Part shown: piece after piece, positions 37,521-45,260 of the stretch
How the letters are laid out: every line of letters starts with the position of its first letter
Position numbering within the stretch: position 1 is the first letter of the stretch
Assembly (NCBI GenBank): GCA_947178105.1
Contig: CAMWXD010000001.1
Location: 119,430-183,429 of the forward strand
Source: an uncultured Eubacterium sp.
Lineage (GTDB): Bacteria > Bacillota > Clostridia > Lachnospirales > Lachnospiraceae
Direction of reading: 5' to 3'
Length of the DNA stretch: 64,000 bases
Position numbers and translations under genes: made by a program
Notes under the pieces: model-generated
Told to the model about the DNA's origin: nothing
The model's input: only the letters and a program-made list of their open reading frames with translations
Database searches by the model: none

Positions 37521-38801
37521 ATGCAGAAATATGTAATCAAAGGAAATATCTGCTATAGCAAAACGAGCAAAGATCTGTGCATCGTCGAAAACGGCTACGC
37601 TGTCTGTGAAAACGGACGCAGCGCAGGCGTATACGAAACACTGCCAAAATGTTATGAAGCCTTTCCGCAGTATGATTATACCGGCAAAATCGTAATTCCG
37701 GGACTATGCGACCTGCATGTGCACGCGCCGCAATACCCGTTTCGCGGGCTTGGCATGGACCTGGAGCTGATCGACTGGCTCAATACCCATACGTTTAAAG
37801 AAGAAGCCAAGTATGCCGATATCGAATATGCTCGGCGTTCCTATACCATTTTTGCCAACGACCTGCTGTACAGCGCAACAACAAGAGCATGTATTTTCGG
37901 GACAATCCACCCGCAGGCGACAGCTTTGCTGATGGACGAGCTGGAGCAGTCCGGCATCAAGGCTTATATCGGCAAAGTCAATATGGACCGCAACTGTCCG
38001 ACAAGCCTGTGCGAACAAAGCCCGGAACAAGCTTTCGCCGAGACGGAACAATGGATCGCCGACACAAGCGGCTACAAAAATGTCAAGCCGATCCTGACGC
38101 CCCGGTTTATCCCTACCTGCTCCGATGCACTGATGGAGAAACTGTCTCTCCTGCAAAAAAAATACAACCTGCCGGTTCAGTCCCATTTATCTGAAAACTT
38201 AGGCGAGATCCAATGGGTCAGCGAGCTTTGCCCAGACACTGCATTTTACGGCGAAGCATATGCAAAATACGGGATGTTCGGCGGCTCGTGCCCGACTGTC
38301 ATGGCACACTGTGTCTACAGCAAAGAAGCAGAAATCGCCTTAATGAAAGCGCAGAATGTATTTATCGCCCATTGCCCGGAATCCAACACAAACCTGGCTT
38401 CCGGCATTGCGCCAGTGCGAACTTTCCTCGACCTAGGCATTTGCACTGGGCTTGGCAGCGATATAGCAGCCGGCTCCTCGCTGTCTATTTTTAAAGCAAT
38501 GGCAATGGCGATCCAATGCTCCAAGCTGCGCTGGCGGCTGGTTGACCAGTCTTTGGAACCGCTCTGTATCGAAGAAGCCTTTTACCTTGCCACCAAAGGC
38601 GGCGGCGCATTTTGGGGAAAGGCAGGCAGCTTTGAAAAGGACTATGAATTTGACGCGGTCGTGCTGGATGACCAGTCACTCCCGCATCCGCAGGCACTAA
38701 GCGTCCGGGAACGCCTGGAACGCCTGCTCTATCTGGCACAAGACAGCCATATCATCGCCAAATTCGCAGGCGGCAAAAACCTGTTTGAACGTGCCGGCTG
38801 A
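37521..38801 (+). CDS. guaD: Guanine deaminase
   Basis: 426 residues, ATG after GAGAGGGAACGAACG. The metal-dependent amidohydrolase has the first His pair in PGLCDLHVHAPQYPFRGLG, a metal His in SHLSEN, HCVYSKEAE, HCPESNTNLASG, and the metal Asp in GLGSDIAAGSS. PQYPFRG replaces the animal PQYSFTG motif typical of guanine deaminases. It hydrolyses guanine to xanthine and ammonia in the cytoplasm. It sits directly after PNP, so both serve purine salvage or purine catabolism. Confidence 0.92.
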   Translation: MQKYVIKGNICYSKTSKDLCIVENGYAVCENGRSAGVYETLPKCYEAFPQYDYTGKIVIPGLCDLHVHAPQYPFRGLGMDLELIDWLNTHTFKEEAKYADIEYARRSYTIFANDLLYSATTRACIFGTIHPQATALLMDELEQSGIKAYIGKVNMDRNCPTSLCEQSPEQAFAETEQWIADTSGYKNVKPILTPRFIPTCSDALMEKLSLLQKKYNLPVQSHLSENLGEIQWVSELCPDTAFYGEAYAKYGMFGGSCPTVMAHCVYSKEAEIALMKAQNVFIAHCPESNTNLASGIAPVRTFLDLGICTGLGSDIAAGSSLSIFKAMAMAIQCSKLRWRLVDQSLEPLCIEEAFYLATKGGGAFWGKAGSFEKDYEFDAVVLDDQSLPHPQALSVRERLERLLYLAQDSHIIAKFAGGKNLFERAG

Positions 38802-38803
38802 CA

Positions 38804-38855
38804 GGCAAAGGTGGCATGGCTGTACATCCATCCGACAGGGCAAAGGTGGCATGGC
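38804..38855. repeat. Direct repeat of a 17-mer between guaD and the Crp/Fnr gene
   Basis: GGCAAAGGTGGCATGGC occurs at 38804-38820 and 38839-38855, each preceded by ACAG. The spacing is 35 bp, starting right after the guaD stop. The 108-bp gap is otherwise featureless. Confidence 0.8.
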
Positions 38856-38909
38856 GAACCGCCAGTCTGACAGACAGAAAACTGCACGTTGTAATACAAA
38901 GGAACGAGT

Positions 38910-39626
38910 ATGGAATCAAAACAACAATTACTGGAACTGATCGGCACCGCAGAACACAGCCGGCGCGAATATTTGAAACGTTTATTTCAATATGTACCTG
39001 ATGCCATTGTAAAAGCCATGTCCTGTAAAACCTTCCGAAAAAAGGAATACCTGATCCACGCAGGATATGACTGTACGACAGTCTACATGATCCTGTCCGG
39101 AAATGTCACAGGGCTGGATATTCAAAAGCAGGGAAAGGCATATTATTTTATGGACTTTGCCAAAATGTACATTGTGGGAGATTTTGAAGTATTCGGCGAT
39201 ATCCCGCAGTATTGTGCTTCGATCTACGCTGCACAGGAATGCAGAGTCCTCACCCTTTCCGCCGCCACCTACCTCGAATGGGTACGTCATGACGAAAACG
39301 CCCTGTTTCTCAGGATCAAAAACATCATATCCATGCTGACCTTCGAGAAAAAGACAGAACGCGAATGGATCTTTATGAACTGCAAAGAACGGCTGGCAAA
39401 ATATCTTGCCGCTTCTTATGAACACAAATGCAGGAAAAACTGCGAACGCTATAAAATAGACAAAACACAGGCAGAGCTGTCCGACCGCATCGGGTACAAT
39501 GTCAGAAGCGTACAAAGGGGCATATCCGCCCTGGAAAAAGAACAGCTTCTTACTGTGGAAAACGGAAAAATCCTTATTACAGAGGAACAATATCAAAAAT
39601 TAAAACAGTATGAGTGCCAATGCTAG
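38910..39626 (+). CDS. Crp/Fnr-family transcriptional regulator
   Basis: 238 residues, ATG after AAAGGAACGAGT. An N-terminal cyclic-nucleotide-binding-like beta roll (about 30-140, FRKKEYLIHAGYDCTTVYMILSGNVTGL, IVGDFEVFGDIPQYCASIYAAQECRVL) is followed by the long C-helix and a Crp-type winged HTH (QAELSDRIGYNVRSVQRGISALEKEQLLTVENGKILIT). No CRP cAMP RxS motif and no N-terminal FNR cysteine cluster, so the effector is unknown. It lies downstream of PNP/guaD, which it may regulate. Confidence 0.88.
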   Translation: MESKQQLLELIGTAEHSRREYLKRLFQYVPDAIVKAMSCKTFRKKEYLIHAGYDCTTVYMILSGNVTGLDIQKQGKAYYFMDFAKMYIVGDFEVFGDIPQYCASIYAAQECRVLTLSAATYLEWVRHDENALFLRIKNIISMLTFEKKTEREWIFMNCKERLAKYLAASYEHKCRKNCERYKIDKTQAELSDRIGYNVRSVQRGISALEKEQLLTVENGKILITEEQYQKLKQYECQC

Positions 39627-39629
39627 GAC

Positions 39630-39938
39630 ATGCCGCACACCTGTTTTCCGCCAGGCGTGCTCGACTCGCTCGGTGAGCTGTTAAGCCTGCTGCACGAGGA
39701 CGACTTGTTAATCCTCACAGCAGACCACAGAAACGGCCCAACCCATACCGGAACCGGCCACACAAGGGAACGCGTTCCGTTCCTCGCCTGGTCTTCTTCC
39801 ATGAAAGGCTGCGGCAGGCTGGATGACGCACCGTCCTTTGCCGTCATCGGGGCAACAATCGCTGATAACTTCGGCGTCCCTATGCCAGAAGTCACGATCG
39901 GCAGTTCCATACTGGACAAACTAACCCAAACCATCTGA
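39630..39938 (+). pseudogene. deoB: Remnant of phosphopentomutase (DeoB) C-terminal region
   Basis: The open frame encodes 102 residues that read like the last quarter of Deo[40 protein letters not shown], then [19 protein letters not shown]. In functional DeoB the metal-binding block is TADHGNDPT...TDHTRE; here the Gly, the first Asp and the second Asp are replaced (DHRNG, GTGHT). The first 290 or so residues are missing. The likeness starts near 39660; the first codons are unrelated. It is a decayed fragment, not an active enzyme. Its position beside PNP and guanine deaminase fits loss from a nucleoside-salvage operon. Confidence 0.8.
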
Positions 39939-39957
39939 TCAAAAGGAGGGACTGGCT

Positions 39958-40662
39958 ATGCTAATTGAACTGATCGGTTACCTCGGCTCCGTATTAGTCG
40001 TTGTGTCCATGTTAATGTCGTCCGTCGTCAAGCTGCGGGTCATAAACACAGCCGGAAGCTGCATTTCTGCAACGTACGCACTGATTATCCATTCCTATCC
40101 GCTGGCACTTATGAACATCTGCCTGATTGTAATTAACCTTTACAACCTGGCAAAGCTATCCAAAAACGGGCAGCACTATAACCTGGTCGGCGGAAAAACA
40201 GACGATCCCTTGTTAGCCTATTTCCTAAGCTACTTTCAACAAGATATCCAAAACTTTTTTCCGGAAACAGCAAACGAACTTTCCGCCATCATTGCCGCTG
40301 CTGCCTCTTCCGCGCCGGATTCCCTGCAAACTGTGCCTGATCTCCCGCATGTTGCGCCAGATGACTTGCAAACTGCGAGGGATCTTTGTACAGTGGATAC
40401 TGCGTATATTGTCTGCTGTGATGCAATTCCGGCAGGCGTGCTTCTTGGAAAACTGGATAAAAACGGAACTCTTGCCATTACCGTTGACTACACAACGCCC
40501 TTTTACCGTGATTGCTCCGTTGGCGGATTTTTATATTCCAAACTTCCAGAAAGGGGCATCCTTAGGCTCACCTATTCTGGAAATTCACAAAAACATGAGT
40601 CCTATTTACTAAAAATGGGATTTCAGAAAGAAAACGGAATATACGTCAAACAATTAAAATAA
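39958..40662 (+). CDS. YgjV-family membrane protein with C-terminal GNAT-like domain
   Basis: 234 residues, ATG after AAAAGGAGGGACTGGCT. Residues 1-70 form three hydrophobic segments, LIELIGYLGSVLVVVSMLMSSVVKLRVINTAGS and LMNICLIVINLYNLAKL, the YgjV pattern. A linker with a near-duplicated DSLQTVPDL/DDLQTARDL leads to a C-terminal soluble domain (about 140-234, AIPAGVLLGKLDKNGTLAITVDYTTPFYRDCSVGGFLYSKLPERGILRLTYSG). That domain has the strand-helix layout of GNAT acetyltransferases, including the CoA-loop-like RDCSVGGFLY. Function unknown. Confidence 0.75.
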   Translation: MLIELIGYLGSVLVVVSMLMSSVVKLRVINTAGSCISATYALIIHSYPLALMNICLIVINLYNLAKLSKNGQHYNLVGGKTDDPLLAYFLSYFQQDIQNFFPETANELSAIIAAAASSAPDSLQTVPDLPHVAPDDLQTARDLCTVDTAYIVCCDAIPAGVLLGKLDKNGTLAITVDYTTPFYRDCSVGGFLYSKLPERGILRLTYSGNSQKHESYLLKMGFQKENGIYVKQLK

Positions 40663-40682
40663 ATCCAAAAATGTGAATCCGC

Positions 40683-41717
40683 TTACTTCCAGGCTTCCGC
40701 TTCCTGCACGGTTTTCTTTAAATACCGGATCACTTCAACTGGATATTTGCCTACAGCCGTTTCATTCGTAACCATAACCGCTGCTGCACCGTCTGTAACT
40801 GCGTGAAAGATGTCCGACACCTCCGCCCGCGTCGGATACGGATGCTCTGTCATTGACGCCAGTAGCTGAGTGACTACGAGAAACGGCTTTCCATGGTCCT
40901 TGCAAAGATCAGACAAATATTTTTGCGCCGCCGGCAGCTTCCACAGAGGCATATCATTTCCAAGATCTCCTCTGGCAATCACGATCATATCTGCAAAAGG
41001 CATAATATCCTTCATATGCTCGATCCCTGCGCAATTTTCAATCTTCGCAAACAGGCGAAGCTGTCCCATCCCGTTCTCCAAAAGCTCCTGCCTGACCTCT
41101 GAAAGCTGTGCCCCTTCTGTCACAAACGGCTGCATCAGTGCTGTCACGCCATACTCTCTTGCCAGACGGATATTCTCCCTGTCCTGCACGGTCATCACCG
41201 GCGCCGGGATCTGCCTGCCTGCAACTTTCAGGCTTTTTCTTTGATACAGGACACCTCCGCGCAGCACACTTGTCAACACCCTTTGCACGCTGTCTTTTTG
41301 CTTTGCATCCGTAACTACCAGCTCCAGCTTTCCATCATCCAACAGCACATGGCTGCCTTCTTCCAACACCGAAAGAATATGCTCCGCAACAGGTATCACA
41401 TATGTCCCCGGCTCCGCCGCCTGCGCTTTTCTATCTGAAACAAACGCTGCCAATACTGCCTCCCGGCCTTCCTTTAACTGTAACGGAACCGGCAAGTCCC
41501 CAATACGGATCTCCGGCCCCTGCATGTCAATCAGCAGCTCTGGACGGATACCAGCACGCTGCGCTGCCTGATGAAAACTACGGATCAAAGGTTCACTCTC
41601 TTTCAGTCCGCCATGTGACAAATTCAGCCGCATCCCGGTCATTCCTTCTGCAAACATTTTTTCTATTTGATCCGCCTGCGCACAGGCAGGCCCCAATGTA
41701 CCAAAAATCTCCGTCAT
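40683..41717 (-). CDS. Short pyruvate kinase-like protein lacking the C-terminal domain
   Basis: 344 residues against about 470-590 for normal pyruvate kinase. The A/B domains are present: EIFGTLGPACAQ, MRLNLSHGG, IDMQGPEIRIGD (normally DTKGPEIR, so the conserved Lys is Gln), LFAKIENCAGIEHMKDI with catalytic Lys and metal Glu, VIARGDLGND (Gly-Asp-Leu-Gly; usually GDLG then VE), and VTQLLASMTEHPYPTRAEVSDIFHAVTDGA. The regulatory C domain is wholly absent, so allosteric control of the usual kind is not expected. It may be a catalytic paralogue or may use another substrate. Confidence 0.8.
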   Translation of the reverse strand: MTEIFGTLGPACAQADQIEKMFAEGMTGMRLNLSHGGLKESEPLIRSFHQAAQRAGIRPELLIDMQGPEIRIGDLPVPLQLKEGREAVLAAFVSDRKAQAAEPGTYVIPVAEHILSVLEEGSHVLLDDGKLELVVTDAKQKDSVQRVLTSVLRGGVLYQRKSLKVAGRQIPAPVMTVQDRENIRLAREYGVTALMQPFVTEGAQLSEVRQELLENGMGQLRLFAKIENCAGIEHMKDIMPFADMIVIARGDLGNDMPLWKLPAAQKYLSDLCKDHGKPFLVVTQLLASMTEHPYPTRAEVSDIFHAVTDGAAAVMVTNETAVGKYPVEVIRYLKKTVQEAEAWK

Positions 41718-41939
41718 CCCAAACCACCATTATTCTTTCAAATTCTTCCATACTTCCATTCCGTCTCGGCATTCCCGAGCTGGAAAATAAAGAAGAATCC
41801 CACAACTGCTCAGTACACAGCAAGGGATTCACTCTTCATTCATGGACTTATTATATCATTATTGACGGCTTTATAATACCATAGAAAACTGTAAATGGCA
41901 ACCTGTTTTTTCAAATTTATTTATAAATATATGATAACT

Positions 41940-42378
41940 CGGTCGAGTAGACTTGCCCCTTACAGGGCAAGCCCCTCTACAGAACCGGACATGCGGCTTT
42001 TCCGCATCCGGCTCATAGAAATGCGTGTAGTAATTAATCCACCCCTGTATTTGACGGTTGAACATATTTGCTATGTCGTAGAGGCCTTTATCCGATTTTA
42101 ATTGCAGTTTCCATCCCCTTACCTCTTTGCGTATGGCTTTGTTCCACAACCTCTTGATTTACAACTTCGGTTTACGTTTACCTTTTGGGCTTCGGTTTGA
42201 TTTGCAACCTTACCCACCTAATCGCCTTATCAAGTTTCTGTTCGTAGGCTCAAGAACTTTGTTACACCACTTCCTCCATCCATACCATTACTGATACCGA
42301 CTTGTGGTTCCCTACACTTGGCGGTAAATACCCGTGACTGGACTTTCACCAGTAAGATTAATGCCATGCTCGGCACAC
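41940..42378 (-). mobile_element. Deleted group II intron (class C-like) inserted after a terminator
   Basis: Read on the minus strand. The 5' end GTGTGCCGAG at 42378 follows the GH43 terminator hairpin; domain I-like sequence with CTGGTGAAAGTCCAG follows. Then comes a reverse-transcriptase fragment (42149-42015), MWNKAIRKEVRGWKLQLKSD and FNRQIQGWINYYTHFY, which is the maturase X-domain start. It runs straight into domain V at 42014-41982 (starts GAGCC, ends GGTTC, with AGC triad), and domain VI (GGGGCTTGCCC loop GGGCAAGTCTAC) to about 41940. Most of the RT and the C-terminal maturase are gone. Insertion 3' of a terminator is characteristic of group IIC introns. Confidence 0.8.
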
Positions 42379-42383
42379 AAACT

Positions 42384-42427
42384 AAATGATGATAAGACAG
42401 CTTTTTATGCTGTCTTATCATCATTTT
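42384..42427. terminator. Terminator of the GH43 gene, target of the intron
   Basis: An 18-bp stem AAATGATGATAAGACAGC/GCTGTCTTATCATCATTT (42384-42401 and 42409-42426) with a 7-nt loop. The minus-strand tail TTTAGTTT leads directly into the intron at 42378. Between it and the GH43 stop are about 80 bp with no gene. Confidence 0.85.
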
Positions 42428-42507
42428 CCTTACTATCATATAGCAGTATTTTGAAAATTCAAGTACGGGATCTTGGAGAATAGGAACATTTCTCCGGCAT
42501 GTACATA

Positions 42508-44622
42508 TTATTTTTTGCTTCCCCAGATTGTCTGATTATCAGAACCAATCAGTGAAAACGTCATACGTTCATTGTGTCCTGCCGATTCATCTTTCTGTTT
42601 AAAGAATACGCCTTTATAAACAATGCCGTCAATGACCATCTGACAGTAATACGTTTCTGACGTATAGCTCCAGGTTCCGGTAACACCGCCGCTGATTGTG
42701 CCATTCTCTTCCAGTGTCACGTTCTTCGTTTCCAGCATTCCAACATTTGCTGTAGATGCATCTAAGCCGTGATTGACAAACTCATAAGTGCCTGCCATAT
42801 CAGACATTGAATAACCATTATCCGAAATACGGCTGCCAAGAAATTCATATACAGCAGTTACCGGCCAGTTGTCCTGATTTAAAAACTGCTGGTGCACACG
42901 TACTTCATGATATTCCGTACCGCCGTTAAAGCGTGTATGGTAAACCAGATATCTCTGTCCGTCCGTATCGATAAAAGCAGAGTTATGTCCACCAGATTTA
43001 TATCCGACAGACAGCGTCGAAAAGTCATAATTTCCCATGACCTTTATACCTCTTTCCGCCTGGTTCGCTTCCTTATCGAAAATTGCCGGGTTTCCTTTTG
43101 CATCTGTATAATTGCCGTTAATTTCTTTGGAACGATACATACGCATATGATATCCGCCGTCAACGCCCAGCCAGCCGTAAGTCACATATAAATAATAATA
43201 ATCACTCTCTTCATCATAAATGATATATGGTGCTTCGCCGGATTTTGTATAACCTCCGGCAATTCTGGTGCCGAAATAACCGTCTGTCTGTCCGCTATTG
43301 TTCTTTGGATACAATGGCTGTCCGGTCTCTTTGTCAAGCTGTAAAATAAAAATGCCGCCGGACCAGGAACCATATGTCATCCATAAGGAACCTGACCTGT
43401 CAAAAAGTATGGTCGGATCAATCGCATTCGGGAACAGCGTATTGTTATAAGCACCCTTGTTGAACCAGCCGGTTCTTACGCCGTTTAGTTTTCCCTGTTC
43501 AATCAGTTTTGGTATATTTGTATTTTTATAGTTTGTATTAACCTCTTTTACGCCCAAATTAGAATCTGTTCTTACGATCTCATCATCCTGCGTAAATCCG
43601 GAATAGATAATCGTATCCACATAGGAAAACGGGCCTGTAGATGTTTTGGATACGCTATAGGCAATGCAGGAACGTATATAAGTGGAAGATGTACAATAAT
43701 ACATCATATAAGCACCTTTGCTGCCATCGTTCCAGATATAATCCGGATTGTAAATAATATCCGGCGCCCATACGGCATAACCGCCGGAACAGTCTGCATC
43801 ATTATATCCTGCCCATAAAAAAGGAGACGCCAGCGCCTGCTCCAAAGGCTCATTGTGCGCAACTGACGTGCTGCCGGTATTGGTTCCTGCTTCGATCAGA
43901 TTCCATTTCTGGCAGTCGCCACCCCAGTAATTCCACTGTGTGATATTTCCACCTGCTTCTTCGGACCATTCATATACATCCAGTCCGGATTTGCATCCGC
44001 TTACTTTTGTTAAAATCGAATACGTTCCATCTGGCTGCTGAACGACACGGTATTTTTGCATTTCACCATTCGAGTATCCCCATTGCTGAATATTTGTCCC
44101 ATCAGCCGCAGATCCTGCATTCACATCTACACAGCTTTGATAGCCGGATGCACCTGTTAAAATATAATAATATCCGTCTCCAAGTGATACAAAACGGAAT
44201 TTCTGTGCCTCTGAACCATTATAACTCCATTGACGGATATTTGCTCCGTTTTGGGAAGATCCGTCCTCAACGTCCAAATACAATTTACTGTGCTTATTCT
44301 GTACATAATACGTTCCTTCCACATTCTCACTGGCGTACAAAGATGTATTTTCATATCCCTGCGTTCCCAGCGGCGACCAGTTTCTCAGATCTTTAGAAGA
44401 AGCCTGCGCCATATGAGAGCCGAAGATATAATATGCATCTTTACTCTCATCATGATAAATGGATGGATCATGTACGGATATCCTCGTCGTTCCTGAAGAT
44501 GTGGATGAACTTGCCGCTGCCAGTACATTTCCTGCCGGCAATGCTGCTACTGTAGTTATCAATGCTAACGACAGTGCAAGGGCTTTTCTCAAAAAGCCGC
44601 GTTTTAGAAACTGTTTTTTCAT
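42508..44622 (-). CDS. Secreted arabinan-type GH43 glycosidase with inserted ricin-B lectin domain
   Basis: 704 residues. Signal peptide: MKKQFLKRGFLRKALALSLA then a hydrophobic run, cleavage after about residue 36. The GH43 five-blade propeller starts at HDPSIYHDES (catalytic base Asp about 52) and is then interrupted at about 101-243 by a ricin-type beta-trefoil (CBM13) with three QxW repeats: IRQWSYNGSEAQKF, IQQWGYSNGEMQKY, ITQWNYWGGDCQKW. Catalysis resumes with YAVWAPDIIYNP and acid Glu in YTKSGEAPYIIY. A C-terminal beta domain (about 610-704) resembles GH43 C2. It probably hydrolyses arabinan outside the cell; GH51 would finish the oligosaccharides. Confidence 0.9.
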   Translation of the reverse strand: MKKQFLKRGFLRKALALSLALITTVAALPAGNVLAAASSSTSSGTTRISVHDPSIYHDESKDAYYIFGSHMAQASSKDLRNWSPLGTQGYENTSLYASENVEGTYYVQNKHSKLYLDVEDGSSQNGANIRQWSYNGSEAQKFRFVSLGDGYYYILTGASGYQSCVDVNAGSAADGTNIQQWGYSNGEMQKYRVVQQPDGTYSILTKVSGCKSGLDVYEWSEEAGGNITQWNYWGGDCQKWNLIEAGTNTGSTSVAHNEPLEQALASPFLWAGYNDADCSGGYAVWAPDIIYNPDYIWNDGSKGAYMMYYCTSSTYIRSCIAYSVSKTSTGPFSYVDTIIYSGFTQDDEIVRTDSNLGVKEVNTNYKNTNIPKLIEQGKLNGVRTGWFNKGAYNNTLFPNAIDPTILFDRSGSLWMTYGSWSGGIFILQLDKETGQPLYPKNNSGQTDGYFGTRIAGGYTKSGEAPYIIYDEESDYYYLYVTYGWLGVDGGYHMRMYRSKEINGNYTDAKGNPAIFDKEANQAERGIKVMGNYDFSTLSVGYKSGGHNSAFIDTDGQRYLVYHTRFNGGTEYHEVRVHQQFLNQDNWPVTAVYEFLGSRISDNGYSMSDMAGTYEFVNHGLDASTANVGMLETKNVTLEENGTISGGVTGTWSYTSETYYCQMVIDGIVYKGVFFKQKDESAGHNERMTFSLIGSDNQTIWGSKK

Positions 44623-44674
44623 TGTAATGCCCTTCCTTTCCTGATATTAAGATTCTATTTGTAGTTGTATGCAC

Positions 44675-44703
44675 ATTATATACTATGCACCAATAAATTT
44701 CAA
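44675..44703 (-). promoter_or_regulatory. Promoter of the GH43 gene
   Basis: On the minus strand TTGAAA-17 bp-TATAAT at 44703-44698 and 44680-44675, 53 bp before the GH43 start codon at 44622. The leader contains GGAAAGGAAGGGC as ribosome site. Confidence 0.75.
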
Positions 44704-45168
44704 CAATAATTTTAAATTTGTAATTCTTTTTTTGGAAGTTCCGACGATACAGCCCTTTATCTGCATTTTACTGCTTGTGTATATTTACAAAACATCTGTT
44801 TTTGAGGGTGTCCATTGCAATGCTTTTGTGATTCTTTGTTTGGATCAAAAAAGGCAGCTCAAATCTGTGCCGTTTCCCTGTTTGGCGGTTCCCGTATTTT
44901 TAGTAAGTATGCCAAAATTTCACACAAGCTCCTCCAGATTGTAGATTTACTAAATAGACATTTAGGAGAAAACATTCTATAAAGAAAAGGATAGTGCCTA
45001 TATTTTATAATCCTACTGAATAACGAAATGCCCTCCTTTCTGCTAATTTTAATGTACCGTTTGGCAAAAAAGCAATTATAATAAAATAGGCCAGAAACCT
45101 GTTTTAAGATTTCTGACCTGCGTTTTTGCTTATACTGTTTATTCCGTTTTTTTAATTTTTTCACTTCA
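44704..45168. other. Intergenic stretch between GH43 promoter and the CIS operon end
   Basis: AT-rich DNA with no convincing gene. A frame at 44859-45164 (minus, MKKLKKRNKQYKQKRR start) crosses the terminator at 45088 and lacks a ribosome site, so I do not call it. Confidence 0.5.
45088..45126. terminator. Terminator-like hairpin downstream of the CIS operon
   Basis: AGGCCAGAAA pairs with TTTCTGACCT (45088-45097 and 45110-45119, one G-T pair). The plus-side tail is GCGTTTTT and the minus-side tail is TATTTTATT. Confidence 0.65.
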
Positions 45169-45210
45169 TCAATAGAAAGTCAAATAAGCCCTTACCCGAT
45201 CAATTGCCAT
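45169..45210 (-). pseudogene. Thirteen-codon start of a YbaK/EbsC-like deacylase gene
   Basis: A strong ribosome site AAAGGAG precedes ATG 45210; the frame reads MAIDRVRAYLTFY and stops at 45169. MAI-(D/E)-RVRAY is the usual N-terminus of clostridial YbaK/EbsC-family aminoacyl-tRNA deacylases, and nothing after it matches. It therefore looks like the broken 5' end of such a gene, left 50 bp beyond the last CIS gene. Thirteen residues are too few for certainty. Confidence 0.4.
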
Positions 45211-45260
45211 TGCTCTTCTCCTTTCATCTCTTCACTCCCAGTCATCCTTAAGTTTTGCCA

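Noticed and set aside
44859..45164. A 101-residue basic protein between GH43 and the CIS operon
   Set aside because: No ribosome site, crosses a terminator hairpin, and composition follows AT-rich DNA.
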